From Pontibacterium sinense (GTDB lineage: Bacteria > Pseudomonadota > Gammaproteobacteria > Pseudomonadales > Balneatricaceae): DNA of 64,000 nt. Positions within the stretch are counted from its first letter, which is position 1. Each line of letters opens with the position of its first letter. The notes under the pieces are model-generated. The model had not been told where the DNA came from. It did not search any database and saw nothing but the letters and a program-made list of their open reading frames with translations. Below, piece by piece: positions 1 to 7,693 of this stretch. The position numbers were made by a program, and so were the translations under genes. Location of the stretch: assembly GCF_015209595.1 (NCBI RefSeq), contig NZ_JADEYS010000016.1, positions 1 through 64,000 of the forward strand. The letters run 5' to 3'.

Positions 1-76
1 ATTTATGATCGAATTTGAAGACCGCTTGGCGGATTACATTTAACCCTGGCAGTTACACAGAATTATTTACAGGGTC
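1..76 (+). mobile_element. 3' end of an IS256-family element (transposase C-terminus plus terminal inverted repeat)
   Basis: An open frame runs in from the window edge and stops with TAA at 41-43. Its last residues, IEFEDRLADYI, resemble the C-terminus of IS256/MULE-type transposases. A few bases later comes CAGTTACACAGAATTATTTA (about 50-69), the kind of sequence seen at the ends of IS256-family elements, with the tip near 75. The rest of the element lies outside the window. The family is assigned from memory of typical ends, so it needs a database comparison. Confidence 0.55.
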
Positions 77-139
77 GATTAGCTATGTGTACATCACTTG
101 GTTATCTATTCATCTTGCCCGTTCTTTGAGGCTTTTAGG

Positions 140-241
140 TTAGCAATTTTCGCTAGGCTACCTGCATGACTGTCCTCGCTTCCTTGATCTCGAAATGCTC
201 TGTCAGCCAGAGTCGTTTCTCGGACTTACTCGAAGGTTCCC
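140..241. repeat. Half copy of a MITE-like palindromic element
   Basis: This stretch aligns over about 100 bp, at roughly three quarters identity, with the reverse complement of 29621-29720. It ends at 220-241 in a diverged version of the same terminal repeat. Only one half of the element is present. The other half is missing towards the IS256-type end, so insertion or deletion has probably truncated it. No reading frame is supported here. Confidence 0.6.
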
Positions 242-362
242 TAAACTACTATCATCCATTTCCGCGATTAAAACTGACGGATTGATCTTACGCATTTTTC
301 TTGTCGCGCTATAGGAGTAGTGTTGAATTGACCTGATGTTTGGTCAAAAGGGGTATTTGGTA

Positions 363-1202
363 GTGCTTAAAAAATTGGTAACTATTGCATTTGTCCTTGT
401 AGCAATCACGATACCGTCTGTGTGGGCGGAGCATGCTCCATCAGCTAAACAGTATACACTTGGCATAGTGCCTCAGTTTGCTCAACGGAAACTTTTCCAA
501 GCCTGGCAACCCCTTGTGAAGGAATTAGAAGCGAGAACGGGTTTTTCTATTCACATAGTAGGCAGCCCAAAGATCCCTGCCTTTGAAAAAAGATTTATGG
601 CAGGTGCTTATGACTTCGCCTATATGAATCCTTACCACTTACTATTAGCAAATAAAACACAAGGTTATATTCCTCTTGTAAGGGATGGTTCGCGTGAGCT
701 CAAAGGCGTATTGGTTGTTAAAAAAAATAGCCCTATTAAATCGCTTAATGACCTTGAGAAAAAAGTATTGGCCTTTCCCTCCCCAAATGCTCTTGGTGCT
801 TCGCTCCTTATGAGAGCGGATCTGGTTAAAGAGCACGGATTGAATTTCGTTTCTTTATATGTGCAGACTCACTCCTCGGTTTATCTAAACGTGGCTCTCG
901 ATCAAACTGAGGCGGGTGGAGGGGTGTTAAGCACGCTTAATGCGCAGCCAAAAGAACTGAAAGATAAGCTTCGGATACTGTATGAAACCCAAGGTATGCC
1001 TACTCATCCTGTTGTGGCACATCCAAGAGTAAGTAAAGAAGATAGAGAAATTTTTAGGCGAGCTTGGTTAGATCTTGCTTCAAGTCAACACGGAAAGGCT
1101 CTTCTGGAACGTATCCCTATGTACCGCTCGATATCGACAGATTTCTCGGACTATGAAGCTATTCTTCAGTTGGGGCTGGAAGAGTTTTATGTAGTTGATT
1201 GA
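363..1202 (+). CDS. PhnD-like periplasmic phosphate/phosphonate-type binding protein
   Basis: A 279-residue secreted substrate-binding protein. The GTG at 363 is chosen because AAAGGGG lies about 8 bases upstream and the product then begins with a clean signal peptide (VLKKLVTIAFVLVAITIP, ending near VWA-E). The frame can also open at ATG 336. The body has the PhnD/ABC-type fold signature: LGIVPQFAQRKLFQAWQPL early, YDFAYMNPYHLL in the middle and an ALGASLLMR segment. No permease or ATPase follows. The next gene, 38 bp downstream, is a membrane diguanylate cyclase, so this protein more likely serves as a sensory ligand-binding partner than as an importer component (inference). The gene is AT-richer than most of the window. 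Confidence 0.82.
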   Translation: MLKKLVTIAFVLVAITIPSVWAEHAPSAKQYTLGIVPQFAQRKLFQAWQPLVKELEARTGFSIHIVGSPKIPAFEKRFMAGAYDFAYMNPYHLLLANKTQGYIPLVRDGSRELKGVLVVKKNSPIKSLNDLEKKVLAFPSPNALGASLLMRADLVKEHGLNFVSLYVQTHSSVYLNVALDQTEAGGGVLSTLNAQPKELKDKLRILYETQGMPTHPVVAHPRVSKEDREIFRRAWLDLASSQHGKALLERIPMYRSISTDFSDYEAILQLGLEEFYVVD

Positions 1203-1240
1203 TCGTTTGATGGAGTGGGGATTTTTGGGGGGATAGAGAT

Positions 1241-1708
1241 GTGAAGCTCAGAACAAAGTTCTTCATCATAATGATGTCTATGGCCGCTATGGTTATGGGG
1301 TATATCCACGCTATATGGTTTCCACAGATGAAATCCCAGATCGTCTCTATGGTTGAAAAGCAATATAACGCCCACCTGCAAGCGACAGCTGAAGGGCTTG
1401 TCCCACTACTGCTTGAGCGTCGACTTGCAAACGTATATGAAACCCTTCAAGCTCATGAAGAAGATAATCCACATTGGATTCAGGTGACTCTAAGGTCTGT
1501 TGCTGGCGATTTGTTGTACCCCCTGGATGAACCGCAGTCTATAGGCGGAGAGCCTATGACTTTAACCCTTAAGGAAAATGTTGGGTTTCTTGAACCTTAC
1601 TTAGCTGAACTAAAAATAGTCATCGATATCTCTTCCATAAACCATGAAGTCAATCAGCTTGAGCGAAAGCTTGGAATCGCATTTACTGTAATCATGGCAT
1701 TTTTTTGA
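1241..1708 (+). pseudogene. Sensor diguanylate cyclase, N-terminal part (periplasmic sensor), separated by a frameshift
   Basis: GTG start at 1241 with a GGGGGGAT ribosome site. The frame encodes an N-terminal membrane segment (residues 5-27), a periplasmic region of about 110 residues without a recognised domain, and the start of a second membrane helix (GIAFTVIMAFF). It stops at TGA 1706-1708, directly after a run of seven T (1700-1706). The natural continuation, LIGIGIEVEIIIRRP, is in the -1 frame. One extra T would restore a single protein of about 418 residues. Possible explanations are a real inactivating slip, a sequencing error in the homopolymer, or slippage or reinitiation on the T run. 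The PhnD-like neighbour probably feeds this sensor. Confidence 0.6.
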
Positions 1709-2493
1709 TTGGAATAGGTATAGAGGTCGAAATTATTATTAGAAGACCTATTGGTAAACTAGTAAATGCTTCGAGAGCTTTGGCTAGGGGTACATATTCG
1801 TTCACTATTACAAACTACAAAAATGATGAAATAGGGGAGCTTACTTATTACTTCCTGGAGATGAGGTCGGCGCTGGAAAAAAATCATATTAGCTTAAAGA
1901 ATGAGATTAATGTGCAGCGAAGGAAAGCGGATGATCTTGCGCTTAGAAAAGCGGAGTCCGATTATAAGGCCTATCACGATGCTTTGACCGGTCAAATTAA
2001 TAGGCAGGGCTTTGAACGTGCGCTATATAATGCGTTGTGTGAATCATCTGAGTATAAGGAAAGAAGTGTTTTACTATACTTGGATTTAGACAGGTTTAAA
2101 TCAGTTAATGATTCTTGTGGGCATTTGGCAGGAGACCGGATCTTACAAGAAGTTTCAGCTTCAATGAAGAGCGAAATACGAGAAGAAGATTCTTTAGGTA
2201 GGCTGGGTGGGGATGAGTTTGGAATAATTTTGAAGTCCTGTTCTCTGAAAAAAGCTCACGAAATAGCTAGTGGCATTATCAATAGGGTCGTTAACTATAG
2301 ATTTAATTACGAAGAACGTTCCTTTAGTATCGGTGTCAGTATTGGAGTCGCAGAGTATGATGGCGATATTGCTAGTACAGAAAGTTGGCTGCAAAGAGCA
2401 GACAAAGCCTGTTACATAGCAAAAAATTCAGGTAGAGGGCAGGTCGTTACTTATAAACATGTGCCTGAACATGAGAGTGATCCAATCCATTAG
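1705..2493 (+). pseudogene. Sensor diguanylate cyclase, C-terminal part (HAMP-GGDEF), -1 frame
   Basis: Continues the protein interrupted at 1706. It begins at TTG 1705, overlapping the upstream stop, and reads the remainder of the second membrane helix, then a HAMP linker (IIRRPIGKLVNASRALARG), a short coiled segment and a complete GGDEF domain. Catalytic motif LGRLGGDEFGIIL is intact. An RxxD inhibitory site (REED) sits five residues before it, the standard I-site spacing, and the metal/GTP motif DLDRFKSVND is present. The domain therefore looks capable of making cyclic di-GMP if translated. Conservation of all motifs argues that the frameshift is recent, artefactual or tolerated. Confidence 0.7.
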
Positions 2494-2601
2494 AAACTAC
2501 CTAATGATAGGAATTGCTACTTCGGTGTCTGTTATGGGGCGGAAATAAGCACCCTTTCCCCGAGTGCTATGTAGGCATTGATAAGAATTTTGTGAAACGC
2601 T

Positions 2602-3945
2602 TCAACCCGCTTTTAACTTCCCGTTTTCCGGCTTAAATCGCGCCGGCTCCAGGTTGTATTTGTTCAGCAGCTTATAGAAATCCGTACGGTTACGCCCTGC
2701 AATACGCGCAGCCTGGCTGGCATTGCCTTCGGTAATCTGCATCACTTTAGTCAGGTAGCGTTGTTCAAACTCGGCGCGGGCGTCGTTGAAGGTCGGCAGC
2801 ACGTGATCCTGATTGGACAGGGCCTGAGCGATGGCTCCTTCGGAGATGATCGGCGTGGTGCTAAGTGCGGTCACCTGTTCGATGATGTTTTCCAACTGGC
2901 GCACGTTACCCGGCCAAGCCATCTGGGCGAGTAGGGTGAGTGCTGCGGGGGAGAGGCCTTTAACTTTGCTGTTATGACGGTCTGCCGCGCGTTCGACGAA
3001 ATAGCGTGCCAGTAACGGGATATCTTCCGGACGTTCGCGCAGCGGTGGCAGACGCAGGTTGACCACGTTCAGACGGTAATACAGGTCTTCACGGAAGTCG
3101 TTTTCCTGCATCGCCTTTTCCAGATCGCGGTGGGTGGCAGAGATCACCCTCACATCGACAGGGATTGATTCGGTACTGCCGACGGGGCGAATCTGACGTT
3201 CCTGTAAAACACGCAGTAACTTAACCTGCAATGGCATCGGCATATCGCCGATCTCATCGAGGAAAAGCGTGCCTCCGTCGGCGGCCTGAAACAGGCCCTG
3301 ATGGCGGCTGACTGCGCCGGTAAACGCGCCTTTAACGTGCCCAAACAGTTCTGATTCCAGCAATTGTTCGGGCAGGGCGCCACAGTTGATGGCAACAAAG
3401 GGTTGGCTTCGACGGGGGCTGGCTTTATGAATCGCACGTGCCAGTAACTCTTTACCACTGCCGCTGGCCCCGCTGACGAGAACGCTGACTGCTGAATGGG
3501 CTACCCGTTCAGCCTGCGCCAGAAGCTCGGACATGCTGCCGCTACGCGTGACGATCTCTTTGCACCAGTCTGCCGGACTGGCGGGGGTACCGGAGAGGGC
3601 TGACTCAATAGTTTCCAGCAGTTGTTCACGATCGATCGGTTTAGTCAGAAAACCAAATACACCATCCTGAGTCGCTTTCACCGCTTCTGGAATTGAGCCA
3701 TGGGCCGTGATAATCACCACGGGCAGGTCCGGGCGGCGTTTCTGGACCTGATCAAACAGTTCGAGACCGTCCATACCCTCCATGCGGAGATCAGTCAGCA
3801 CCAGATCAATGCTGTCATCCAGACGGGAGAGGGCTTGTGCGCCGTTTTCTGCACACGTTACCTGATAGCCGCTGGATGTCAGGCGTAAACTGAGCAGTTT
3901 AAGCAGCGAGGTATCGTCATCGACAAGCAGAATGTGAGTACTCAC
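2602..3945 (-). CDS. glrR: Sigma-54-dependent response regulator GlrR (QseF/YfhA)
   Basis: 447 residues, as in Escherichia coli GlrR. There is an N-terminal receiver domain (acidic pocket VDDD near residue 8, phospho-acceptor in LVLTDLRM near 53, KP near 103). An AAA+ domain follows, with the sigma-54 contact loop GAFTGA, Walker A in SGASGSGKELLARAI and Walker B in GGTLFLDEIG. The C-terminal Fis-type helix-turn-helix ends AARIAGRNRTDFYKLLNKYN, very like GlrR. Its ATG overlaps the qseG stop by 4 bp, so it is translationally coupled as the last gene of glrK-qseG-glrR. In enterobacteria GlrR binds TGTC-N10-GACA sites and activates sigma-54 promoters; such a site lies in this window at 6490-6507. 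Confidence 0.93.
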   Translation of the reverse strand: MSTHILLVDDDTSLLKLLSLRLTSSGYQVTCAENGAQALSRLDDSIDLVLTDLRMEGMDGLELFDQVQKRRPDLPVVIITAHGSIPEAVKATQDGVFGFLTKPIDREQLLETIESALSGTPASPADWCKEIVTRSGSMSELLAQAERVAHSAVSVLVSGASGSGKELLARAIHKASPRRSQPFVAINCGALPEQLLESELFGHVKGAFTGAVSRHQGLFQAADGGTLFLDEIGDMPMPLQVKLLRVLQERQIRPVGSTESIPVDVRVISATHRDLEKAMQENDFREDLYYRLNVVNLRLPPLRERPEDIPLLARYFVERAADRHNSKVKGLSPAALTLLAQMAWPGNVRQLENIIEQVTALSTTPIISEGAIAQALSNQDHVLPTFNDARAEFEQRYLTKVMQITEGNASQAARIAGRNRTDFYKLLNKYNLEPARFKPENGKLKAG

Positions 3946-4436
3946 TGGGCTATCTCCCGGTCGCGGCTAATCTCCTGTTCAATTTGAGTCAGCGCTTCGA
4001 TCTTTTTACGCAGCTCTAGGTTTTCTTTCCGTAAACTGCTGCTGTACTGATTAATTTGCAGCAGTAGCTTAGCTTGAGCATGGCGGAGCAGCAGGTAGCG
4101 ATCACCCGGACATTCCTTCGAAGGATTGGTGCCCTGTTGTCTGTAGTATTGTAGAGACTTTGTCAGATCGCTGACGCTGGATTTTGGCTGCGACAACAAC
4201 AGTGCGCTTTGGGGGTGGTCCATAGCCTTGATTGCGTTGTGAAGCATTTCCTGTTGTTGTGTCCCGTTTGCTGTCAGGTAGTTGCGTTCTTGTAACAGCA
4301 GGCCGCTGAGGCGTGCGTCGCCGATATGGCATCCGGTGACGACGTTCGGGCTTTCTTCATACATCTCTTTCAATTGTTGCTGAAACTCACAGCCTGTGAT
4401 CAGGGTTGTCAGCAGCAATACGATTCCAATACGCAT
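3942..4436 (-). CDS. qseG: QseG-like outer-membrane lipoprotein of the GlrK/GlrR system
   Basis: 164 residues. A lipoprotein signal peptide is followed by the lipobox LITGC (Cys at about residue 16). The mature part is helical, with a C-terminal coiled coil (RKENLELRKKIEALTQIEQEI). It lies between kinase and regulator genes, 2 bp after glrK and overlapping glrR by 4 bp, the same position as QseG/YfhG in enterobacteria, where it is an outer-membrane partner of the kinase. Sequence similarity to QseG is modest by eye; gene order carries much of the assignment. Confidence 0.8.
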   Translation of the reverse strand: MRIGIVLLLTTLITGCEFQQQLKEMYEESPNVVTGCHIGDARLSGLLLQERNYLTANGTQQQEMLHNAIKAMDHPQSALLLSQPKSSVSDLTKSLQYYRQQGTNPSKECPGDRYLLLRHAQAKLLLQINQYSSSLRKENLELRKKIEALTQIEQEISRDREIAQ

Positions 4437-4438
4437 TC

Positions 4439-5893
4439 TTAGGTACTCAATTCACTTAGTGCCAGACGAAAACAGACTTTGTTTTCCTGATTGCTGTGCA
4501 AGCTTAGTTCAGATTTCAAAGCCTGTGCGGCGTCTTGGGCAATACTCAGGCCGATCCCCGAGCCTTTAATGGCACCGACACGCTTATGGCTGCCCTGATA
4601 GAAGGGTTCGAACAGGTGGGGAACATCGTCATCCGGGATAACCGGACCGCTGTTTTCTACATCAACCAGAAGCTGATTTTTCAGTGGTTCCAGCTGTATG
4701 GATAGCACCCCATTTGCGGTGCCGTAGTGTGCTGCATTGGATATAAGGTTTGTCAGAATACGCAGCAGCATCGCTCGATCTGTATGCCAGTATACCTTTT
4801 TCTCGGGTAGTCTGACCTGAATCTTTTTCTGTTCCAGCTGCAATTTATGGGGTGTTAGCGCTTCATTTACCAGCATCCGCAGATCCAGCTTTTGTGGCTG
4901 GATAGGCTCTTGCTGCCCCAGTCGATTGTAATCCAGAAGTTGCTCGATCAGGGACTGCAGCTCGTGCGCGTTGGACTGCAGCAACCCAACAATTTCCTGC
5001 TGTGAGTCGTTCAGGGGGCCGGCGACTTCTTCGGCCAGCAGATCAGAGCCTTCGCGTAATGTGGTGAGCGGGGTTTTAAGTTCGTGTGACATGTGGCGAA
5101 GAAAACGCTGCTTTTCACCTTCTAACTGTTGCAGCTCTTGCCCTAGCCAGTCGAGCTGTTCGTCCAGTTCAACCAGTTCTCGGGGGCCACCAACTCGGGT
5201 TCCGAAGGTACGTTCACCCTGACCCAATGCCCTGATCCGGCTGCCAAGCCTTAAAACGGGGCGGCTGATACGACGGCTAAAGAACACCATCATCAGAGCG
5301 GACATGCCAATTAGAATAGATGCCTGTACAACCAGCGCGTTCTGGGTGTTGTGTGCCACGGTATTAAGATCTTTCAAACGCACATCCAGTGCTTGATCAA
5401 GGCGGACGTTGAGGTCTCGTGTCAGGCTGATGAGCAACAATCCCTCTGGATCAAAGTTGGAATCTGCCAATTTATCCAGATGTTCGTAAATCAGATGGAT
5501 GTGATCGCTGGCATCCAGGGCGAAGCTCTGAATTGTGAGTAACTGGCGATAGTTGTTGATCTGATCGATCAGACGAAGTTTGATCTCTTCCCGAGCCAGG
5601 ATTTTGTATTGACGGGATGCGCGGGTAATGTCTTCTGCCAGTTGTTGCATTGATTGACCGCGACGGCTGATCTCAAGCGACTGGCGTGCAAGATCACGCC
5701 CCATGGCGGACTGTTCGACTAATGCGTTACTGGCTTGAAACAGCAGGATGCCCAGTGGCATCACCACGAGGATAAATGCGACCAGCACAAGTTGTTTCAG
5801 CGAATTTGGACGCCAGTTAGCGAAACGTGATTGATTCATGAACGGCTGGGAATAAGTTGAACATTTATAGGAATTATCTACCAAAGCGTCCAT
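4439..5893 (-). CDS. glrK: Sensor histidine kinase GlrK (QseE/YfhK)
   Basis: 484 residues from the first ATG. A second in-frame ATG (residue 19, at 5839) is possible and neither has a strong ribosome site. The protein has two membrane helices (about 32-55 and 190-205) around a mostly helical periplasmic domain, a HAMP region (RRISRPVLRLGSRIRALGQG), an H-box with the phosphorylated His (FLRHMSHELKTPLTTL), an N-box (ILTNLISNAAHYG) and a G-box (GSGIGLSIAQD). It is first in the operon with qseG and glrR. Together these form an envelope-sensing two-component system acting through sigma-54. No GlmY-type small RNA was recognised upstream. Confidence 0.92.
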   Translation of the reverse strand: MDALVDNSYKCSTYSQPFMNQSRFANWRPNSLKQLVLVAFILVVMPLGILLFQASNALVEQSAMGRDLARQSLEISRRGQSMQQLAEDITRASRQYKILAREEIKLRLIDQINNYRQLLTIQSFALDASDHIHLIYEHLDKLADSNFDPEGLLLISLTRDLNVRLDQALDVRLKDLNTVAHNTQNALVVQASILIGMSALMMVFFSRRISRPVLRLGSRIRALGQGERTFGTRVGGPRELVELDEQLDWLGQELQQLEGEKQRFLRHMSHELKTPLTTLREGSDLLAEEVAGPLNDSQQEIVGLLQSNAHELQSLIEQLLDYNRLGQQEPIQPQKLDLRMLVNEALTPHKLQLEQKKIQVRLPEKKVYWHTDRAMLLRILTNLISNAAHYGTANGVLSIQLEPLKNQLLVDVENSGPVIPDDDVPHLFEPFYQGSHKRVGAIKGSGIGLSIAQDAAQALKSELSLHSNQENKVCFRLALSELST

Positions 5894-5920
5894 GAGGTTA
5901 AGTCCATATTACAAAAGGGG

Positions 5921-6003
5921 CAGGCCATATCCAGGTAGGTAGGGTAGGAGATATGGCCTGTAAGAGCGCTTCTGAACCATCAGTTGGGAGGGATATGGTT
6001 CAG
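5921..6003. other. Two tandem hairpins between the EF-hand gene and glrK
   Basis: Perfect arms CAGGCCATAT (5921-5930) and ATATGGCCTG (5951-5960) enclose a 20-nt loop. A second hairpin has arms CTGAACCAT (5972-5980) and ATGGTTCAG (5995-6003). On the plus strand both loops are very G-rich; the first carries four GG runs spaced by TA. On the minus strand, the direction of transcription, the structures follow the EF-hand stop and are succeeded by CCCCTTTTG, so termination or attenuation before glrK is the simplest role. Confidence 0.6.
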
Positions 6004-6020
6004 GACGCTAACGCTATTAC

Positions 6021-6317
6021 TTACAGAGTAAATACAGCGTTTTTAGCAGATAGGTACGCAGTTGTTTCCGTATCTGTCTGAATGAGTGAAAACTCCGCCT
6101 CGGTCAGGTAACCGTCTTTGTTAACATCCAGTTCTTCAAACTGCTGAACCAGCGGTGCAGTATCTTTTGCTTCAACAGCACTGATCTTGCCATCGTTGTT
6201 CTGGTCCAGCTGTTCGAAAGCGGTAGGCTTTTCAGCTTCTGTGGTTTCAGTTGCCAGTACAGCAACGGGAGTTGCCAGAAGAGCAGTAACCAGAGCGATT
6301 GCAGACATCTTTTTCAT
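6021..6317 (-). CDS. Secreted EF-hand calcium-binding protein
   Basis: 98 residues from the ATG at 6317, selected over an in-frame start 15 bases upstream because GAAGGA lies 7 bases before it. The signal peptide is MKKMSAIALVTALLATPVAVLA. Two canonical EF-hand loops follow: DQNNDGKISAVE and DVNKDGYLTEAE, with Asp/Asn/Asp/Gly/Ile-Leu/Glu at the calcium-ligand positions. Probably a small periplasmic or exported calcium-binding protein of unknown role. Upstream are a sigma-54-like promoter (6368-6383) and a TGTC-N10-GACA site (6490-6507), so it is a candidate direct target of the adjacent GlrR system. Confidence 0.88.
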   Translation of the reverse strand: MKKMSAIALVTALLATPVAVLATETTEAEKPTAFEQLDQNNDGKISAVEAKDTAPLVQQFEELDVNKDGYLTEAEFSLIQTDTETTAYLSAKNAVFTL

Positions 6318-6367
6318 AATTGATTCCTTCAAAATAAAAGACTGTATTTAAAAATCAGGATGTATAT

Positions 6368-6383
6368 ATCAATCTGCGTGCCA
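6368..6383 (-). promoter_or_regulatory. Sigma-54-type promoter of the EF-hand gene
   Basis: Reading the minus strand: TGGCACGCAGATTGAT, against the consensus TGGCACG-N4-TTGCA. The -24 GG block is perfect. The -12 element reads TTGA rather than TTGC, the one important mismatch. The predicted start site is about 35-40 bases before the ATG at 6317. The location between a GlrR-type enhancer and the gene supports it. Confidence 0.55.
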
Positions 6384-6489
6384 AAATTATTTAAATCTTT
6401 ATAAAACAAATGGTTATGTGTTTGTTTTGGTGGCTTTAATGTGTGCAGGTAGTGAAGGCTGACGAAATTGTCTGAAAATACTGGAAATC

Positions 6490-6507
6490 TGTCTGCTTAT
6501 AGCGACA
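6490..6507. promoter_or_regulatory. GlrR-type binding site (TGTC-N10-GACA)
   Basis: The sequence TGTC, ten bases, GACA is an exact match to the motif reported for GlrR in enterobacteria. It lies about 110-135 bp upstream of the sigma-54-like element, a normal enhancer distance. Weaker relatives flank it: 6469-6486 (second half GGAA instead of GACA) and 6586-6604 (TGTC-N11-GACA, one base too long). Confidence 0.55.
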
Positions 6508-6599
6508 TTGAAAACGGAGTTGATGTAAAAGCACCGAGAAATGGGCCTTTAGGGATGTTGCTAAAAAGCGACAGGTTTAGGGTGTTGTCTGTGAAACAC

Positions 6600-6640
6600 C
6601 GACAACCTCTTGAGTGATGAGGCTTTTCACGAGGTTGTCG
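6600..6640. other. Hairpin downstream of the FAH-family gene
   Basis: Ten-base arms CGACAACCTC (6600-6609) and GAGGTTGTCG (6631-6640) form a stem 36 bp after the stop codon of the minus-strand hydrolase gene. There is no T run, so it may be a 3'-end stabiliser or Rho-related structure rather than an intrinsic terminator. Most of the rest of 6333-6675 is the regulatory region of the EF-hand gene. Confidence 0.45.
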
Positions 6641-6675
6641 AATGCTGAGAGTTGCTTTAGAGCGTCGCTGACCGT

Positions 6676-7542
6676 TTAGAACTGAACGGTATCTTGCGGT
6701 TCTTCGATAACGGGGTTGCTAAGCTGACCGATGCCCTCTATCTCAATAGTGACCCGGTCGCCCGGCTTCATATAACCGCGGGGTTTCATTTTCACTCCAA
6801 CGCCTGAGCACGTGCCCGTTGCGATCACGTCACCGGGCTTGAGTGTGCATACCGTTGATAGGGTTTCCACCAACTTGTAGCAATCAAAGATCAAATGTTG
6901 GGTGTTGGAGTGCTGACGTAATTCTTCATTAACCCATGTCTTCAGTTCCAGGTTATGGGGCTCAATCTCGTCAGCAGTGACAATCCACGGGCCCATTGGG
7001 CCGTGTGTATCGAAGGACTTACCTAAGGTCCAGGTGGGCGCTTTGATCTGCCAGTCACGAATGGAGACATCGTTGACGATGGTGTAACCGGCAATCACAG
7101 TGTGGGCGTGCTCATAAGGAACGTGGCGGCAGGTTTTTCCAATGACTATAGCCAGCTCCCCTTCGTAATCCAGTTTCTCTGAGACACGTGGGCGGTGAAT
7201 GTCATCGTCCGGGCCGATGATACAGCTGCTTTGTTTATTGAAGATGGTTGGAAATTCGGGAGTGTCCAGTCCGGTTTCTTCAATATGGTCGGCGTAATTG
7301 AGGCCGACACCTAAAAATTTCTCTGGTTGCTGTACCGGAGCCAATAGCTGTATCTGGTCCAGTGAGATGCCCGTGCCTTTCTCTGTCAGTATCTGCAGGT
7401 TGTGCTTCAGATCGTTCAGATTGCCTAATAGGGTAATCATATCAGTTGGAAGAGCGGGGTCCTGACCGGTGGAATATGCCTGATCGTTGGCGATCACACC
7501 TATGTGAATCTGGTCGTTGTAGCGAAAGCGTGCCAGTTTCAT
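6676..7542 (-). CDS. Fumarylacetoacetate hydrolase (FAH) family protein
   Basis: 288 residues, start at 7542 after an AAGGAG site. It has an N-terminal FAH-associated domain (MKLARFRYNDQIHIGVI), then the catalytic FAH fold: GVGLNYADHIEETG, a metal-binding Glu pair in DYEGELAIVIGK, and the C-terminal TGTCSGVGVKMKPRGYMKPGD. These enzymes cleave C-C bonds in, or decarboxylate or hydrate, 2-oxo acid intermediates of aromatic degradation; the substrate cannot be read here. The closest style is 2-hydroxyhepta-2,4-diene-1,7-dioate isomerase or ureidoglycolate lyase-like proteins. A TetR regulator lies immediately upstream on the same strand, separated by a terminator. Confidence 0.85.
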   Translation of the reverse strand: MKLARFRYNDQIHIGVIANDQAYSTGQDPALPTDMITLLGNLNDLKHNLQILTEKGTGISLDQIQLLAPVQQPEKFLGVGLNYADHIEETGLDTPEFPTIFNKQSSCIIGPDDDIHRPRVSEKLDYEGELAIVIGKTCRHVPYEHAHTVIAGYTIVNDVSIRDWQIKAPTWTLGKSFDTHGPMGPWIVTADEIEPHNLELKTWVNEELRQHSNTQHLIFDCYKLVETLSTVCTLKPGDVIATGTCSGVGVKMKPRGYMKPGDRVTIEIEGIGQLSNPVIEEPQDTVQF

Positions 7543-7633
7543 AGAAACTCCTTGCAGCAGTGTTTTTCTTTTCGTGCATTATGGCGTGTAGATACAGGGC
7601 TGAACAGATTAATAGCCAGGTCGGGCCAAAACG

Positions 7634-7668
7634 AAAAAGGGTTCATAACCTTATGATTATGAACCCTT
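7634..7668 (-). terminator. Intrinsic terminator of the TetR gene
   Basis: Twelve-base perfect arms (7637-7648 and 7657-7668) around an 8-base loop, followed on the minus strand by TTTTT. It lies 26 bp after the TetR stop codon and before the FAH gene, so the two genes are probably not one transcript. Confidence 0.8.
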
Positions 7669-7693
7669 CGATTGACGCTTAGTGTCGTATCGG

